64,000 nt of DNA from Brucella oryzae (GCA_012103035.1 JAAVLL010000002.1:682001-746000), one strand, 5' to 3'. Shown: positions 9,978 through 21,261, counted from the stretch's first letter. Notes: a model not told the origin generated them from the sequence alone. Program-made: numbers and translations.

Positions 9978-11750
9978 TTAAACCGGCGCCTGCTCACGCA
10001 TGTCGGCTTTGCTGATACCGGCCACCACAACCGGCTTTTTCATCGCATCGCGGCGGAAAGGTTCGCCCAACTCCTGATTGAGCACGACTTCGATGAAGGT
10101 CGTCACGCCCTTGGCCTGTTCGTCGATTGCTGTCTGCAAGGCTTCGGTCAGCGCCTGTTGGCTATCGACGGTTACGCCTTTCAGTCCGCAGCCATCTGCC
10201 ACCTTGGCGTAGCTCAGGTTCGGATTGAGCTCGGTGCCGACGAAGTTGTTGTCGTACCACAGCGTCGTATTGCGCTTTTCGGCCCCATTGATAGTTGCGG
10301 AAAATGACCATGGTGATGGCAGGCCAGCCCTTGCGTCCGATGGAGGTCATTTCGTTCATCGAAATGCCGAAAGCACCATCTCCGGCAAAGCCGACCACCG
10401 GAGTGTCGGGTTGCCCGATCTTCGCGCCGACAATGGATGGAAATCCATAGCCGCACGGGCCGAACATGCCCGGCGCCAGATATTTACGGCCATGTTCGAA
10501 CGTTGGATAGGCGTTGCCGATGGCGCAATTATTGCCGATGTCGGTGGACATGATGGCGTTTTTCGGCATACCCGCCTGAATGGCGCGCCATGCCTGTCGC
10601 GGCGACATGCGATCCTTCTCGCGTTCGCGTGCATCCGCGTTCCATTGTGTACCCGGATCGTCATCCTCGTGATCCATCGAGGAAAGCTGCTGCAGCCAGG
10701 CGGACTTGCGCTGGTGGATGAGCTGCTTGCGCTCGTCGCGCCCGGCATTGCCCGCATCGGCTCCCAGCTGGTCGAGGATCTGCTGCGCAACCTGTTTGGC
10801 GTCGCCGCAAATACCAACCGAGATTTTCTTGGTGAGACCGATGCGATCGGGATTGATGTCGACCTGAATGATCTTTGCATCCTTCGGCCAGTAGTCGATG
10901 CCATAGCCGGGCAGTGTCGAGAACGGATTGAGGCGGGTGCCGAGCGCCAGCACCACATCGGCCTTGGCGATCAGTTCCATCGCAGCCTTGGAGCCGTTAT
11001 AACCCAGCGGACCTGCGGACAGCGGATGGGTGCCGGGAAAGGCATCATTGTGCTGATAGCCGCAGCAGACCGGTGCATCGAGCCTTTCGGCAAGTGCGAT
11101 GGATTCCGGGATTGCACCGCCAATGACGACACCCGCACCGTTGAGAATGACCGGGAATTTTGCTTCCGTCAGTATTCTCGCTGCTTCCGCAATGGCCTCG
11201 CGCCCGCCGCTCGGGCGCTCCAGACGCACGATCTGTGGCAGGTCGACATCGATCACCTGCGTCCAGAAATCGCGCGGAACGTTGATTTGTGCCGGTGCAC
11301 AGCCGCGCCATGCCTTCTCGATCACGCGGTTCAGCACTTCAGGAATGCGCGAGGCATCACGCACCTCTTCCTGATAGCAGACCATTTCCTCGAACAGCGC
11401 CATCTGGTCCACTTCCTGAAAGCCGCCTTGACCGATGGTCTTGTTGGCAGCCTGCGGCGTCACCAGCAGCATGGGCGTGTGGTTCCAGTAGGCCGTCTTG
11501 ATGGCGGTGACGAAGCCGGTCACGCCCGGACCATTCTGGGCGATTGCCATGCCCATCTTACCGGTCACACGGGTATAGCCGTCACAAATAAGCGCTGCGT
11601 TGGTTTCATGGGCGCAATCCCAAAAGCTATACCCGCCTTTGGAAACAGATCGGAAACCGGCATCATAGCCGATCCGATAATCCCGAATGCATGTTCTATC
11701 CCATGCATCTGCAAAACCTTCACGAAGGCTTCTTCCGTCGTCATTTTCAT
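9978..11750 (-). CDS. xsc: Sulfoacetaldehyde acetyltransferase (two frameshifts)
   Basis: A ThDP-dependent enzyme of about 590 residues that splits sulfoacetaldehyde with phosphate into acetyl phosphate and sulfite. The start at 11750 (MKMTTEEAFVKVLQMHGIEH) follows AAGG. Diagnostic segments include FWDCAHETNAAL with the ThDP-activating Glu, AQNGPGVTGFVTAIK, GFQEVDQMALFEEMV and the ThDP site GFAGDGAFGISMNEMTS. Bases are missing near 11633 and 10292; with one G added the second junction reads NYQWGAEKRNTTLWYDNNF. Length and motifs match Xsc rather than other ThDP decarboxylases. Its neighbours pta and tauXY complete the pathway. Confidence 0.95.
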
Positions 11751-11772
11751 GGCGCATACCTTTCCTTGCAAT

Positions 11773-13167
11773 TCAGAGAACTTCGTCTTTCAGCGCATAC
11801 CAGCGGTACATGGCGCGCTGGCCTATGCGCCTAAATGGCGTCAACATGCCGTAACTCGGCAGTTCGGAGGTGAAGATCGGCAAGTCAATTCCTGTCCGTG
11901 ACCGGTCATCAATTGGGCGACCCGGCGTCCAGCCTGCGCGGAATACATCACGCCATTGCCGCCATAACCCATGGCATAATAGATTTCCTGCGATGGGTCG
12001 GGCCGATAGATGCGGGGCATCATGTCGTGGCTGACATCGACCCACCCCACCATGAATATTCGATCTCGATGCCGGTGAGCGCCGGAAATTTCCGGTAAAG
12101 TCCGGAAAGCAGCAGATCGTAATGTTTCGGGTTCGGTGCATCTGCCCCGTAATGGCGCTGCGACTGCCTATCTGCATTCGCCCATCGGGCAGAAAGCGGT
12201 AATAATGGCGAAGCGTGCGTGTGTCGGTCAGAGGAATGCCGGTCTTCGGGCCACACGCTTCAATTTCATCCGCCGTCAGCAGGCGTGTCACGACCGAATT
12301 CGACAAGACCGGCATCAGCCGGTAACGGGTGAAGGATGCAGGCCGGGCGAGGTATAGCCCGCCGTTGCAAAACAGACCTGCCGTGCCTTGACCGTCCCGT
12401 TCGGCGTGTTGAGATGATAGACATTGCCGTTCTTGCGGCAACTCAGCACCGGGCTTGCCGTGTGCACCTTCGCGCCGAGCCTGCGGGCAAGCCGAAGATA
12501 GCCGAAAGCCAGTTTTGCGGCGTGAATGCCAATGCCGTCAGGTTCATACATCGCTCCGCGCGCTTCCTGATCACGGATGAAGTCGCGGTGAATTTCGTCG
12601 CGGGCGACCATGCGCGTCCGATAGCCAAACACGTCATTCAGCAGGCGGGATTCCTTCTCCAGCGCGGGAAGGACCTTATCGCGATGGGCGATGTACAGGT
12701 GACCGCCATCCTGCGGATCGCAATCGATTTCCGGTTCGGCGATGAGTGCGCGAAAAGGTCGAACCCTTCGGCAATTTCCTGTGCAGCTTGCGCGCGACAT
12801 CCACGCCCCAGCGCTCGATCCATTGCGAACGCTTGAGCCGACCGGCTGAGATCTGCGCCTGACCGCCATTACGAGTGCTGCAACCCCAGGCGACCCCATT
12901 TGCTTCCAGTACCGTGGCCTTGACACCATGATCCCGGGCTAGGTGGATCGCTGCCGAAAGACCAGTATAGCCTGAGCCGACGATAACGACATCGGCATCG
13001 ACGTCGCCGCGAATAGGGCCATCGTCTTCCGGCGCCGGTCCAGCTGTTCCGATCCAGTAGGTCGGGGCATAGTCGCGGCCTTGCCCTGGCGTCTTCGAAA
13101 CCACCGGATCATAGGCGGGGTCGAATGGTTGAGTGGCAGAGAAACTGTTGAGAGTGTGGGTATCCAT
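11773..13167 (-). CDS. tauY: FAD-dependent oxidoreductase, taurine dehydrogenase large subunit TauY (several frameshifts)
   Basis: About 464 residues, DadA-like. The start at 13167 (MDTHTLNSFSATQPF) has GGAGG upstream. The FAD-binding glycine motif is DVVIVGSGYTGLSAAIHLAR, followed by ATVLEANGVAWGCSTRNGGQ. The C-terminal half contains MGYGGNGVMYSAQAGRRVA. About six indels (roughly 12780, 12745, 12330, 12130, 12055 and 11890) scatter it over three frames, but the segments follow one another without overlap. With the TauX-like gene just upstream and xsc just downstream it is most likely the flavoprotein subunit that oxidises taurine to sulfoacetaldehyde and ammonium. Confidence 0.85.
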
Positions 13168-13206
13168 ATGTCGGTCCTCCAGATCACCGACGGACATTGT
13201 TGGGGC

Positions 13207-13595
13207 TTACGCCTTCAGCAAAGGCCGGTTCTTGCGGAATGCCTGCTTGCGGACGATCCTGCCGTCACGCTGTGTGAAGAGATCGCAACCTTCCGCCTCG
13301 ACGCGCGCGCCGTTGGCATCTGTTCCGCGAAAGGTCCATTCGGACGCGGCACGGTCGCCGCTCACGAAATGCCTGTGCTCGTCCCATTTTACGTCGGGCA
13401 TAGCAGCCCATACGCCGGAGAAAGCCCTTGCAATGGCATCCTTGCCTTCGATGCGGGTGCCGCAAGCTTCGTCGCCGCCGATGGTGTAGAACACGCAATC
13501 ATCGGCGAAAAGGCCATGATCGCGTCGATGTCATGCCGGTTGAAGGCGTCGAAGAGGTCGGAAAAATGCTTCTCTGTGAGGTGTCCGGCGGACAT
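13207..13595 (-). CDS. tauX: SnoaL/NTF2-like protein, taurine dehydrogenase small subunit TauX (one frameshift)
   Basis: About 129 residues with a ketosteroid-isomerase-like fold: MSAGHLTEKHFSDLFDAFNR, then a core around DAIARAFSGVW, and a C-terminus NRPLLKA. The start at 13595 has a strong AAGGAG. One T is missing near 13505; restoring it reads MAFFADDCVFYTIGG. TauX of taurine-degrading bacteria is a small protein of this type encoded before tauY, so the assignment rests on family plus position. Confidence 0.85.
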
Positions 13596-13728
13596 TCGGC
13601 TGCTCCTTGATGCGTCTGATGTTTGCCCGATTTTGGGCAAATTTTCTCCGTGACGCGGCAGGGACTGCCGCGCGATCGATATTGCGAATGAGATTTCGGT
13701 CGGGCTGGTTACAGCGGTTGCGTCACCA

Positions 13729-14554
13729 TCAGATCTTGCCCTTCCATGGGATGAGAACTTTTCCATGTAACGGATCAGAAGGTCGAAGGCGAAGGCGAAG
13801 ACCCCGATCACGATGATGCCCATGATGACGGTGTCACTGGCCAGAAACTGTGCCGCGTTGAGCACCATGAAGCCAAGGCCGCGATGTGCCGCCACCATTT
13901 CGGCCGCAACCAGCGTCGTCCAGCCCACGCCGATCCCGATGCGCATGCCGGTGAAGATTTCCGGCATGGCCGCTTTCATGATGACTTGCGTTATCACCTG
14001 CGACCGGGATGCGCCCATTGCATAGGCCGCATGGATTTGTTCGGTAGATACCGAGCGCACGCCGGCTCTGGCTGCAATCGCCATTGGCGCGAAGATCGCG
14101 AGGAAGATGAGGAACACCTTCGGAAATTCACCGATACCCAGCCAGATGATGATCAACGGCAGATAGGCAAGCGGCGGCAGCGGTCGGTAGAACTCGATAA
14201 TCGGGTCCAGCACGCCACGAACGAAACTGCTCATGCCCATCATGATGCCGATGGGAATTGCCGTGATAGAGGCAATCGCGAAGGCGCCCAATACGCGACC
14301 GAGGCTGGCAAGGGTATGTTCGGCAAGAGTAGAATTTGCCACGCCGTCGGTCATGGCGATCATGAACTTGCCATAGACCGCGAAGGGAGAGGGAGAAACA
14401 GCGGCTTGACCCAGCCCATCCCCGTCACGAGAAACCAGAGCCCCAGCAAAATCAGTGCGGTCACAAGGCTGATGAAGCCGCTATTGCCGTCGCCAGGGGC
14501 GCCATAGATTTTACCGGGTTTGACTGGTCGTGCCCGAGTTAGAAACTCAAGCAT
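13729..14554 (-). CDS. tauC: Taurine ABC transporter permease (two frameshifts)
   Basis: About 275 residues, of the SsuC/TauC type, with six or so membrane segments. The ATG at 14554 overlaps the tauB stop by eight bases. The central region contains the family motif [19 protein letters not shown] and the cytoplasmic EAA-like loop [20 protein letters not shown]. One base is missing near 14385 and another near 13753; with the latter restored the protein ends [11 protein letters not shown] at the stop at 13729-13731. Confidence 0.92.
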
Positions 14555-15358
14555 GGACCAGTTCCGGGTTTCCTGATGCACGTTCATCGCCATAGATAAT
14601 CCCCAGAATTGTCTCACGCATCTTGATGAAATCGGGACTGGACTTGACGGCGCGCGCGTCACCGCATTCCAGAAAGCGTCGGTTGAAATCCAGATCGTAG
14701 GTATGGGTGATCCGTCCGGGACGCGGCGACATGACGATCAGCCGCGAACCGAGAAACAAGGCCTCTTCGACGCTGTGCGTGATGAAGAAGAACATTTTAT
14801 TGGTCACTTGCCATACCCGCAAAAGCAATTCCTGGATTGTTTCGCGGGTGAGGGCGTCGAGCGCTGCCATGGGCTCGTCCATAGCAGCATCGCCGGATCG
14901 CAGGTCAGTGCGCGGGCGATCCCGACACGTTGCTGCATACCGCCGGAAAGCTGGTAGATTTTGTGATTGTGGAAATCCTGCAGGCCGACCAGAGCCAGAT
15001 TCTTGGTGGCACGCGCACGACGTTCGGCCTTCGGCACACCTTGAAGCTTGAGCCCGAATTCGGTGTTGTCGACCACATTGAGCCAAGGAAGAAGAGCATG
15101 TTTCTGGAACACGACACCTCTGTCGGCGCCGGGACCACGCACCTGCCTTCCGCCCAGCGTGATTTCACCGGATGATGGAATCATGAATCCCGCCATGAGA
15201 TTGAGAAGCGTGGTCTTGCCGCAGCCTGACGCACCAAGCGCCACCACGAAATCCCCGCTGTTGATGCGCAGATTGACACCCTTCAGCGCGATCACGGCTT
15301 CTTCCACATAAAGACCGGGATAGGTCAGACTGACATTCGATACGTTCAAAGTTTCCAT
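14547..15358 (-). CDS. tauB: Taurine ABC transporter ATP-binding protein (one frameshift)
   Basis: About 270 residues, of the SsuB/TauB type. The start at 15358 has AAAGGTG upstream. Motifs in order: Walker [11 protein letters not shown]-loop [11 protein letters not shown], signature [15 protein letters not shown], Walker [13 protein letters not shown] (one T restored near 14883), and [11 protein letters not shown]. It energises uptake through TauC with TauA as receptor. Confidence 0.94.
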
Positions 15359-15489
15359 GACGTCACCTTTCGGGAACGAAGGAGCGGTTCCGGCACAGGC
15401 CAGAAGGCAAAACACTACAGGAACCGTCTCGGTTCAGCGGCTTGCCCGAAGGTATGCCGCTGGCGGAGATGTTTGAATTACCGCACTAA

Positions 15490-16509
15490 TTACTTCGCGG
15501 CGGCTTCGGCAAAACTGCCATTTACATTGCCGCTATAGTCATCCAGAGCCTGGTCAGCTGCTTTTGGTCGACTAAGAATTTTGCGCTCTGGGTGATGGAC
15601 TTGAGCGCTCCGCCGTCCTTGTCGCCGCCGAGCCATGTCGGGGAGGACTGTTCTTCCGCTGTGGGGAAGGACAACAGCGCCAGTGCGCCCGGTATATCAG
15701 CGGCATTGCCACCGATCAGTTTGACCATGCCTTTGACTTGTTCGGAATCTGCTGTCCACTGGCTGCCATTGGCCTTGTAGTCGGCGTAAGCATCCTTCAG
15801 CACAGTGGTGAAGGCGGTCATGAATTTGGGGTTTTCGCTGGCGAAGCTCTTGTCCACTACAAGTCCGTCGAAGGTCGGAACGCTTTTCGCGCCGATTTCT
15901 TCAGAATTGACGATTTCCTTGCCTGTTTTAAGATTTCTGAAAGAGCCGGCGGCCAGACATAGGCAGCATCGATATCGCCACGCTGCCAGGCGGCAACGAT
16001 CTGCGGAGGCGTCATGTTGAGAATTTCCGCGTCGCGCGGATTGATCTTCCAGATGTCATCCATGCCGACCAGAAGGTGGAAGTGAGAGGTCGACACGAAC
16101 GGCACGCCGATTTTCTTGCCCTTGAGGTCTTCGGGCTTCTCGATGCCCGAGCCTTCGCGCGCTACCAGTGCTTCCGATTTGCCGATATTATCAAGGATCC
16201 AGAAGAGTTGAAGGTCGACGCCGCGTGTGGCGGCTGCGGCGATGCCTGTTGATCCAATCACGCCAATCGGCACGTTGCCGGAAGCAAGTGCTGTCGAAAT
16301 ATCGCCACCCGATGCAAACTGGCGCCAGTCGATCTTGTATCCCGCTTCCTTGGCTGCCGCGTCGAACTTTCCATCGGCAATCGCGGTCAGAAACGGTCCG
16401 ACGATCTGCTGATAACCGACCACGACCGTAGTTTCGGCATAAGCCGCAGATGTAGCGCTGCTACGGCCGAAAATAACACCACCCGTTTTATACTATTGAA
16501 ATAGTTCAT
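15490..16509 (-). CDS. tauA: Taurine ABC transporter periplasmic binding protein (three frameshifts)
   Basis: About 340 residues, of the SsuA/TauA type. The start at 16509 follows GGAAGGGGAA. Restoring one base near 16455 gives a signal peptide ending TSAAYA and a mature start ETTVVVGYQQ. The core has GGDISTALASGNVPIGVIGS, ARGSGIEKP-like and GKKIGVPFVSTSHFHLLVGM. Further bases are missing near 15925 (A run; LKTGKEIVNSEEIGAKSVPT after repair) and 15553, after which the protein ends SFAEAAAK. It is the first gene of the taurine operon, reading away from tauR. Confidence 0.93.
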
Positions 16510-16581
16510 GGAGTTCCCCTTCCATTTAAGAACCATGCCTGACTTCGTCATGACTGTTGGCGTTTTTCGCCAATCTGCAGT

Positions 16582-16652
16582 TCCAGTTACAAACGATAGC
16601 CATCTCATTGAGTTTGCCTTATATCCAGTTGGAATAGTCAATAAGTCCAGTT
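16582..16652. promoter_or_regulatory. Candidate TauR operator repeats
   Basis: TCCAGTT occurs three times in the same orientation, at 16582, 16624 and 16646. On the minus strand the last two read CTGGATATAA (16628-16619) and CTGGACTTAT (16650-16641), spaced 22 bases start to start, or two helical turns. This resembles the CTGGACYTAA direct repeat that I recall being reported for TauR in Rhodobacter. They lie in the 312-base gap between tauA and tauR; nothing else in that gap is recognisable. Confidence 0.6.
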
Positions 16653-16821
16653 TGGTGATCGAGATGGTGCCACCCGATAATCGGTATGCACGCTCCCTTA
16701 GCGTCGAAATTATTCCACGTGCAGAAACAGAAAGAAGAAACACTATTGCTAAGTAGGGCATGAAGCGGAAAAACTGCCGCGAAGTTGGGCTGAATTACAG
16801 ATATACTGATGGAGTAAAGCC

Positions 16822-18288
16822 TTGGATGCCGTCTCTCCGACAATCTTCTTCATAGATGGTAGCCGAAATACCGGGCTGCAGTCGCAGATACGTGAAACCA
16901 CTGTATCGGCCATTCTCTCTGGCGGTGTTTTACCGGGTGCGCGCATGCCCTCGACACGGCGGCTGGCTGATTATCTGAAAATATCCAGGCTAACTGTAAC
17001 GCTGGCTTATCAGGAACTCGTATCTCAAGGTTATCTGGAAGTGCGTTCGCGTAGTGCTTATCATGTGGCGACAACACCTCCCATCAGCCGGCCCGACAGG
17101 GACTTCTTACGACACCTGACACTGCCGTCGATTGGTCTTCCAAGATGCGGCCCGGCTTCAATATTGCCAAGACCATTCGTAAGCCGCTCGATTGGCGACG
17201 GTATCGCTACCCGTTTCTTTATGGCCAGATGGATCAGACCTTGTTCGATCTCGCCGCATGGCGCGATTGCGCCCGGCGCGCGCTGTCACGAGAAGACTTT
17301 ATCCTCATGGCAGGCGATTTCGCCGCTGCTGACGATGTGGAACTCGTCAATTATATCCGTTCACGTACGCTGCCAAGCCGGGGAATACGTGCCAGCCGGA
17401 TGAGATATTGGTTACGGTTGGTGCACAGAATGCGCTTTGGATCATTAGTCATCTGCTTTTGACACGGCGCTCGCACGTTGTATGCGAAAATCCGGGGCAT
17501 CCTGATATCAGCGCCACGCTCCATCTGACAGGAGCCCATGTAACGGCGCTCGACGTTGATGAAGGCGGCTTGCCGCCGGAACTGTGCCTGATGGGATCGA
17601 TGCGGTCTTCGTTACACCGAGCCACCAGTCTCCCACAGCCGCTACTATGCCGCGCGCAAGACGAATCGCACTTCTGGAAGCTGCCGCAGAACGCGATTTC
17701 TTAATCGTGGAGGACGATTACGAATTCGAAATGAGCTTCCTCCAGCCACCGACACCAGCGCTGAAGTCGCTCGATCAATATGGCCGTGTTCTCTATGTGG
17801 GCAGCTTTTCCAAATCACTGTTTCCGGGACTTCGGCTTGGCTATCTGGTTGCGCCAGCGCCTGTCATCCGCGAGGCGAGGGCACTGCGTGCACTTATGTT
17901 GCGCCATCCGCCCGGTCATCTGCAGCGAACAGCAGCATACTTTCTGGCACTTGGTCATTACGACGCGGTCATTCATCGTATGCGGATTGAATATCACAAG
18001 CGTCATATCGTCATGATCGACGCCCTTAATCGCGAAGGATTGAAAATCGCTGGCAAGTCGGCCTTTGGTGGCACTGCATTCTGGATCGAAGGGCCGGAAG
18101 GTATGGATGCCGACAAACTCGCCCGCGATCTGCGCGAGGACGGCGTGCTGATCGAATCGGGATCGCCATTCTTCTGGGGCGATGACCGGCCGTGCCGCTA
18201 TTTTCGCATCGCTTATTCTTCCATTCCAATCAATCGTATCGCGGAAGGTATCGAACTTCTGGCCCGGCGACTGCGGCAAATCTCGTAG
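16822..18288 (+). CDS. tauR: MocR-type taurine regulator TauR (several frameshifts)
   Basis: About 485 residues: a GntR winged helix (LQSQIRETTVSAILSGGVLP, then MPSTRRLADYLKISRLTV) fused to a PLP-aminotransferase-like domain (LIVEDDYEFEMSF, then SFSKSLFPGLRLGYLVAPA carrying the Schiff-base Lys). I use TTG at 16822, with GGAG seven bases upstream; the ATG at 16826 is out of frame. The frame breaks near 17100-17140, 17390, 17400-17410 and 17585. It is divergent from tauABC-tauXY-xsc-pta. Known TauR proteins of this architecture activate taurine genes when taurine is present. Confidence 0.9.
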
Positions 18289-18462
18289 TTTTCGGAACGT
18301 TTAGGTTCAGCCTGCGTTCATGTGGATTGCGATAACGGATTCGTGAAGTCGCCGGAATTTCTCCCAATTCGATGGATATCGCTAGCGGCTCTACGGCCTC
18401 TTTTCCAGCGAAATTGTGGGAGAGACGCATATCAATTCTGCCTTCCAGAAGGAGAAGGATTT

Positions 18463-20674
18463 ATGTCTATTCGTTCGAAGCTTCTAGCCACGGTTGCCGT
18501 GCCGGTTCTCTCGGCCTCCATTTTCGCGCAACCCGTACTGGCGGATACGTTGACGGCTCCAATCCAGCTGGCACAGGAAAACGGAGACCAGCAGCCTTCC
18601 GACGAGCAGTTGCAGCAGCAACAACGCGAGGTTGAAGAGCAGCAAAAGCTGCGGAAGAAGAAGCACGCCGAGCTGAAGAACAGCAGCGCGCTGCCGAGGA
18701 AGAAAACCGTCGACAAGCCGAAGAGCAGCAAAAGGCCGCTCAGGAGGAAGCCCAGCGTCAGGAAGAAGAGCAGAAGCGTGCTGCGGAAGCAGAGGCACAG
18801 CGCCAGGCTGAAGAACAGCAGAAGGCCGCCGAACGCGAAGCACAGAAGCAAGCTGAGGAGCAACAGAAGGCAGCGGAGCGCGAAACGCAGAAGCAGGCTG
18901 AAGAACAAGCCAAACAGGCTGCCGAGCAGAAAAAGGCCGAGGAAGAGGCACGGCGCCAGAGTGAACAGCAGCAAAAGGCCGCTGAAGAAGAAGCCCAGCG
19001 TCGAGCCGAAGAACAGAAGAAAGCGGATGAGGACACAGCTCGCAAGGCCGCTGAGCCTCAAGAGCAAACTGCGCCCGCCGAGAATCCTGTGAAGGATGCT
19101 CCAGCACAGGAGCCGGAAGCGAAGCCCGAGCAACCTGCAGCCGAAACGCCAGCCAAGGAGGCTCCAGCTCAGGAAGCGGAAAAGCCAGCCGAGCAACCGG
19201 CAGAGGCAACCCCTTCGCAGAAGGAACCGGCGGAAGAATCGATTGTTGAGCATCCCGAAGAAGCTCAACCGCAAGAACCGAAGACAACGGAGGAGCCGCA
19301 GAATGACGCTCAGCCCGCGCAGCCGGTTGAGCAGCCGCAATCTACCGAAGGCCAGCAACAGCCTGCGCCGAATCCAGCGTCTGAGCCGGCACCAGAGATA
19401 GTCGATCAGCGCTCGAGCGAAGAAAAGCAGGAGATTGCGAAAGACCCTGCCAAGACGGACGATACAGTCGTGTTGCCGGTTGAAAATGGCGCGGCCATTC
19501 TCGACAGCGATAAGGATGCCGACAATTCCGGTGGAAGCCAGTCCCGTGAAGAGCGTCGCAAGCAGCGCGAGCAGCAACGTTCGTCTGAGGAGAATGCACT
19601 GCCACCCGCAAATGATGCGGCGGCACAGATTGCGATTCCGGAGGAAGTGAAGGCCGCACTGCCGCAGAAAATCGAAGCCAATCTCAAGGAAGAGGGTACT
19701 CGCATAAAGGAAGCGCCGGTTTTGCCGTGCCGGAAACCACCAACATCGTCAACAACACGGTGGTGAACAATACGGTTATCAACAATACGACGGTCAATAA
19801 CGTGGCCAATAATGTCACAAACGTCAAAGTGATCGAGGAAGTGGATAATCGGGTCATTCTCGACGTGGGTGACCGTATCTTCGTACGTGGCGATGATCGT
19901 CCGAGATTACGCCGCGATGCGGAGGAAACCTATTATGATAAATTGCCGCGCGGACGCACCCGTGAAACCATTGTTCGCCCGGGCGGAAACCAGATCGTCA
20001 CGGTTTATGATCGTTATGGAGACATTCTTCAGCGTTCCCGTATCGACCGGGACGGCAACGAGTATTTGATGATCTATGCACCGGAATATGACGACAATCC
20101 CCGCGCTTCGATTATTGATGTCGGCTACGAACTGCCACCGATGCGCCTGACCATTCCGGTGAGGGATTATATCATCGACGTCGCGGACGATCCGGATCGT
20201 GATTTCTATGACTTCCTTGCCATGCCGCCGGTTGAGCGCGTGGAGCGTGTCTATACGATCGATGAGGTTCGTCATTCTGCCCGTTTGCGTGACAAGGTGC
20301 GTCGTATCGATCTGGATACGATCCACTTCGCGACGGGAAGTGCGGAGGTTTCTCTTTCTCAGGCCAAGACGCTGCGCAAGGTTGCAACCGCCATGCAGAA
20401 GGTTCTGGCAAAGGACCCCGGTGAGACTTTCTTTATCGAGGGGCATACGGATGCTGTCGGTTCAGATCGCTCGAACCTGGTCCTATCCGACAAACGCGCT
20501 GAGTCCGTCGCGAGCCTTCTGACGGAAGTGTATGACATTCCAGCAGAAAATCTCGTCACGCAGGGCTATGGCGAACGCTTCCTCAAAATTCGCACGCAAG
20601 CCGCCGAGCAGGAAAATCGTCGCGTCACTATTCGTCGCGTGACCCCGCTTGTGCGTCCTGTGGCTCAGCGCTGA
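18463..20674 (+). CDS. Large OmpA-family outer-membrane protein with low-complexity domains (two frameshifts)
   Basis: About 737 residues. The start at 18463 has AGAAGGAGAAGG upstream. Order of parts: signal peptide ending VLA; an E/Q/A/K/R-rich segment of repeated AEEQQKAAE-type units (about 45-200), probably coiled coil; a Pro/Glu/Ala/Gln-rich linker (about 200-340); an acidic/basic region; an Asn/Val/Thr-rich run of NNT units (about 425-450); a beta-rich region with VILDVGDRIFVRGDDR; and a C-terminal OmpA/MotB peptidoglycan-binding domain (about 610-725: IHFATGSAEVS, then IEGHTDAVGSDRSNLVLSDK). Bases are missing near 18655 and 19722. It probably links outer membrane and cell wall; the function of the repeats is unknown. 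Confidence 0.85.
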
Positions 20675-20682
20675 ATAGATAT

Positions 20683-20718
20683 ATACCCGGATGCTGTGCG
20701 TATCCGGGTATTCTTCTT
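20683..20718 (+). terminator. Rho-independent terminator after the OmpA-family gene
   Basis: ATACCCGGAT (20683-20692) pairs perfectly with ATCCGGGTAT (20702-20711) around a nine-base loop, followed by TCTTCTTG. It begins nine bases after the OmpA-family stop. Confidence 0.85.
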
Positions 20719-20731
20719 GAAGTGATTTTGT

Positions 20732-21010
20732 TCAGGCGATTTTGGGCTCGATTGTCGTCAAGCCGAGTAACTGTTCACTCATAGGGCGCGGTTTTACCGC
20801 CTCAATCTGCACCATGAGTTCGGCAATCTTGTCGGCATCAATGACACCGCATTCATAGATCTGAATAATTTCGCGCGCCATTTCGTCTTTATGGGGAGAG
20901 GTGATCGGGCAACGAGTCAATGCTTCGCATGACTTCACATAAGCCGCTTGCAGCTTTTCTAACTCGGCGGGTTTGAAGCGCCCGAAGTAGTAATCTCTCG
21001 AAAATGGCAT
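20732..21010 (-). CDS. Conserved small protein, copy 1 of a tandem paralogous pair
   Basis: About 92 residues if it starts at 21010 (MPFSRDYYFGRFKPAELEKL); an in-frame ATG at 21046 would add 12. It shares a pattern with the gene at 21327-21551: MPF start, L-x-AAY, Cys, L-x-RC, a Lys, then AR-x-I-I-x-x-YE-x-G-x-x-D-x-x-KIAE. No signal peptide or membrane segment is visible and it looks helical. I do not recognise a function. Both copies lie on the minus strand between the OmpA-family gene and a GNAT gene. This copy is longer at the C-terminus (VKPRPMSEQLLGLTTIEPKIA). Confidence 0.75.
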   Translation of the reverse strand: MPFSRDYYFGRFKPAELEKLQAAYVKSCEALTRCPITSPHKDEMAREIIQIYECGVIDADKIAELMVQIEAVKPRPMSEQLLGLTTIEPKIA

Positions 21011-21261
21011 TCTATGCATTCCGCAGATGGCTGACGGATAGATCATTCCATCCGAAAAACCGTAATTTCGTGCGATCCGCTATACTAAAAGGCAGCTAAT
21101 TGCAAAGCTTATAACCGAGAACTGTTTAGTTTATGTAAAATAATCAGTCTGCAGTAAAATTGGACGAGGCTTTCATATCGGTTTTACTAGGGTTTCGTCG
21201 GAAGCAGACAGCGTAGTTGAACTGCCTTTCGCCAATATAGTTGCCTTGATGGCTCATGTTT

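Noticed and set aside
10225-11901. A 558-codon open frame on the plus strand
   Set aside because: It lies antisense to xsc, which is clearly recognised by its ThDP motifs. The plus-strand translation is low-complexity His/Arg-rich nonsense.
1297-18288. Reading the broken MocR, pta, xsc and tau genes as true pseudogenes
   Set aside because: The breaks are single-base changes in homopolymers, catalytic motifs are intact, and the same pattern hits housekeeping-type genes throughout the window.
18432-19577. A 381-codon open frame on the minus strand, rich in Leu and Phe
   Set aside because: It is the reverse of the E/Q-rich repeat region of the OmpA-family gene, whose codon bias leaves few stops on the other strand. 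It has no ribosome-binding site or family likeness.
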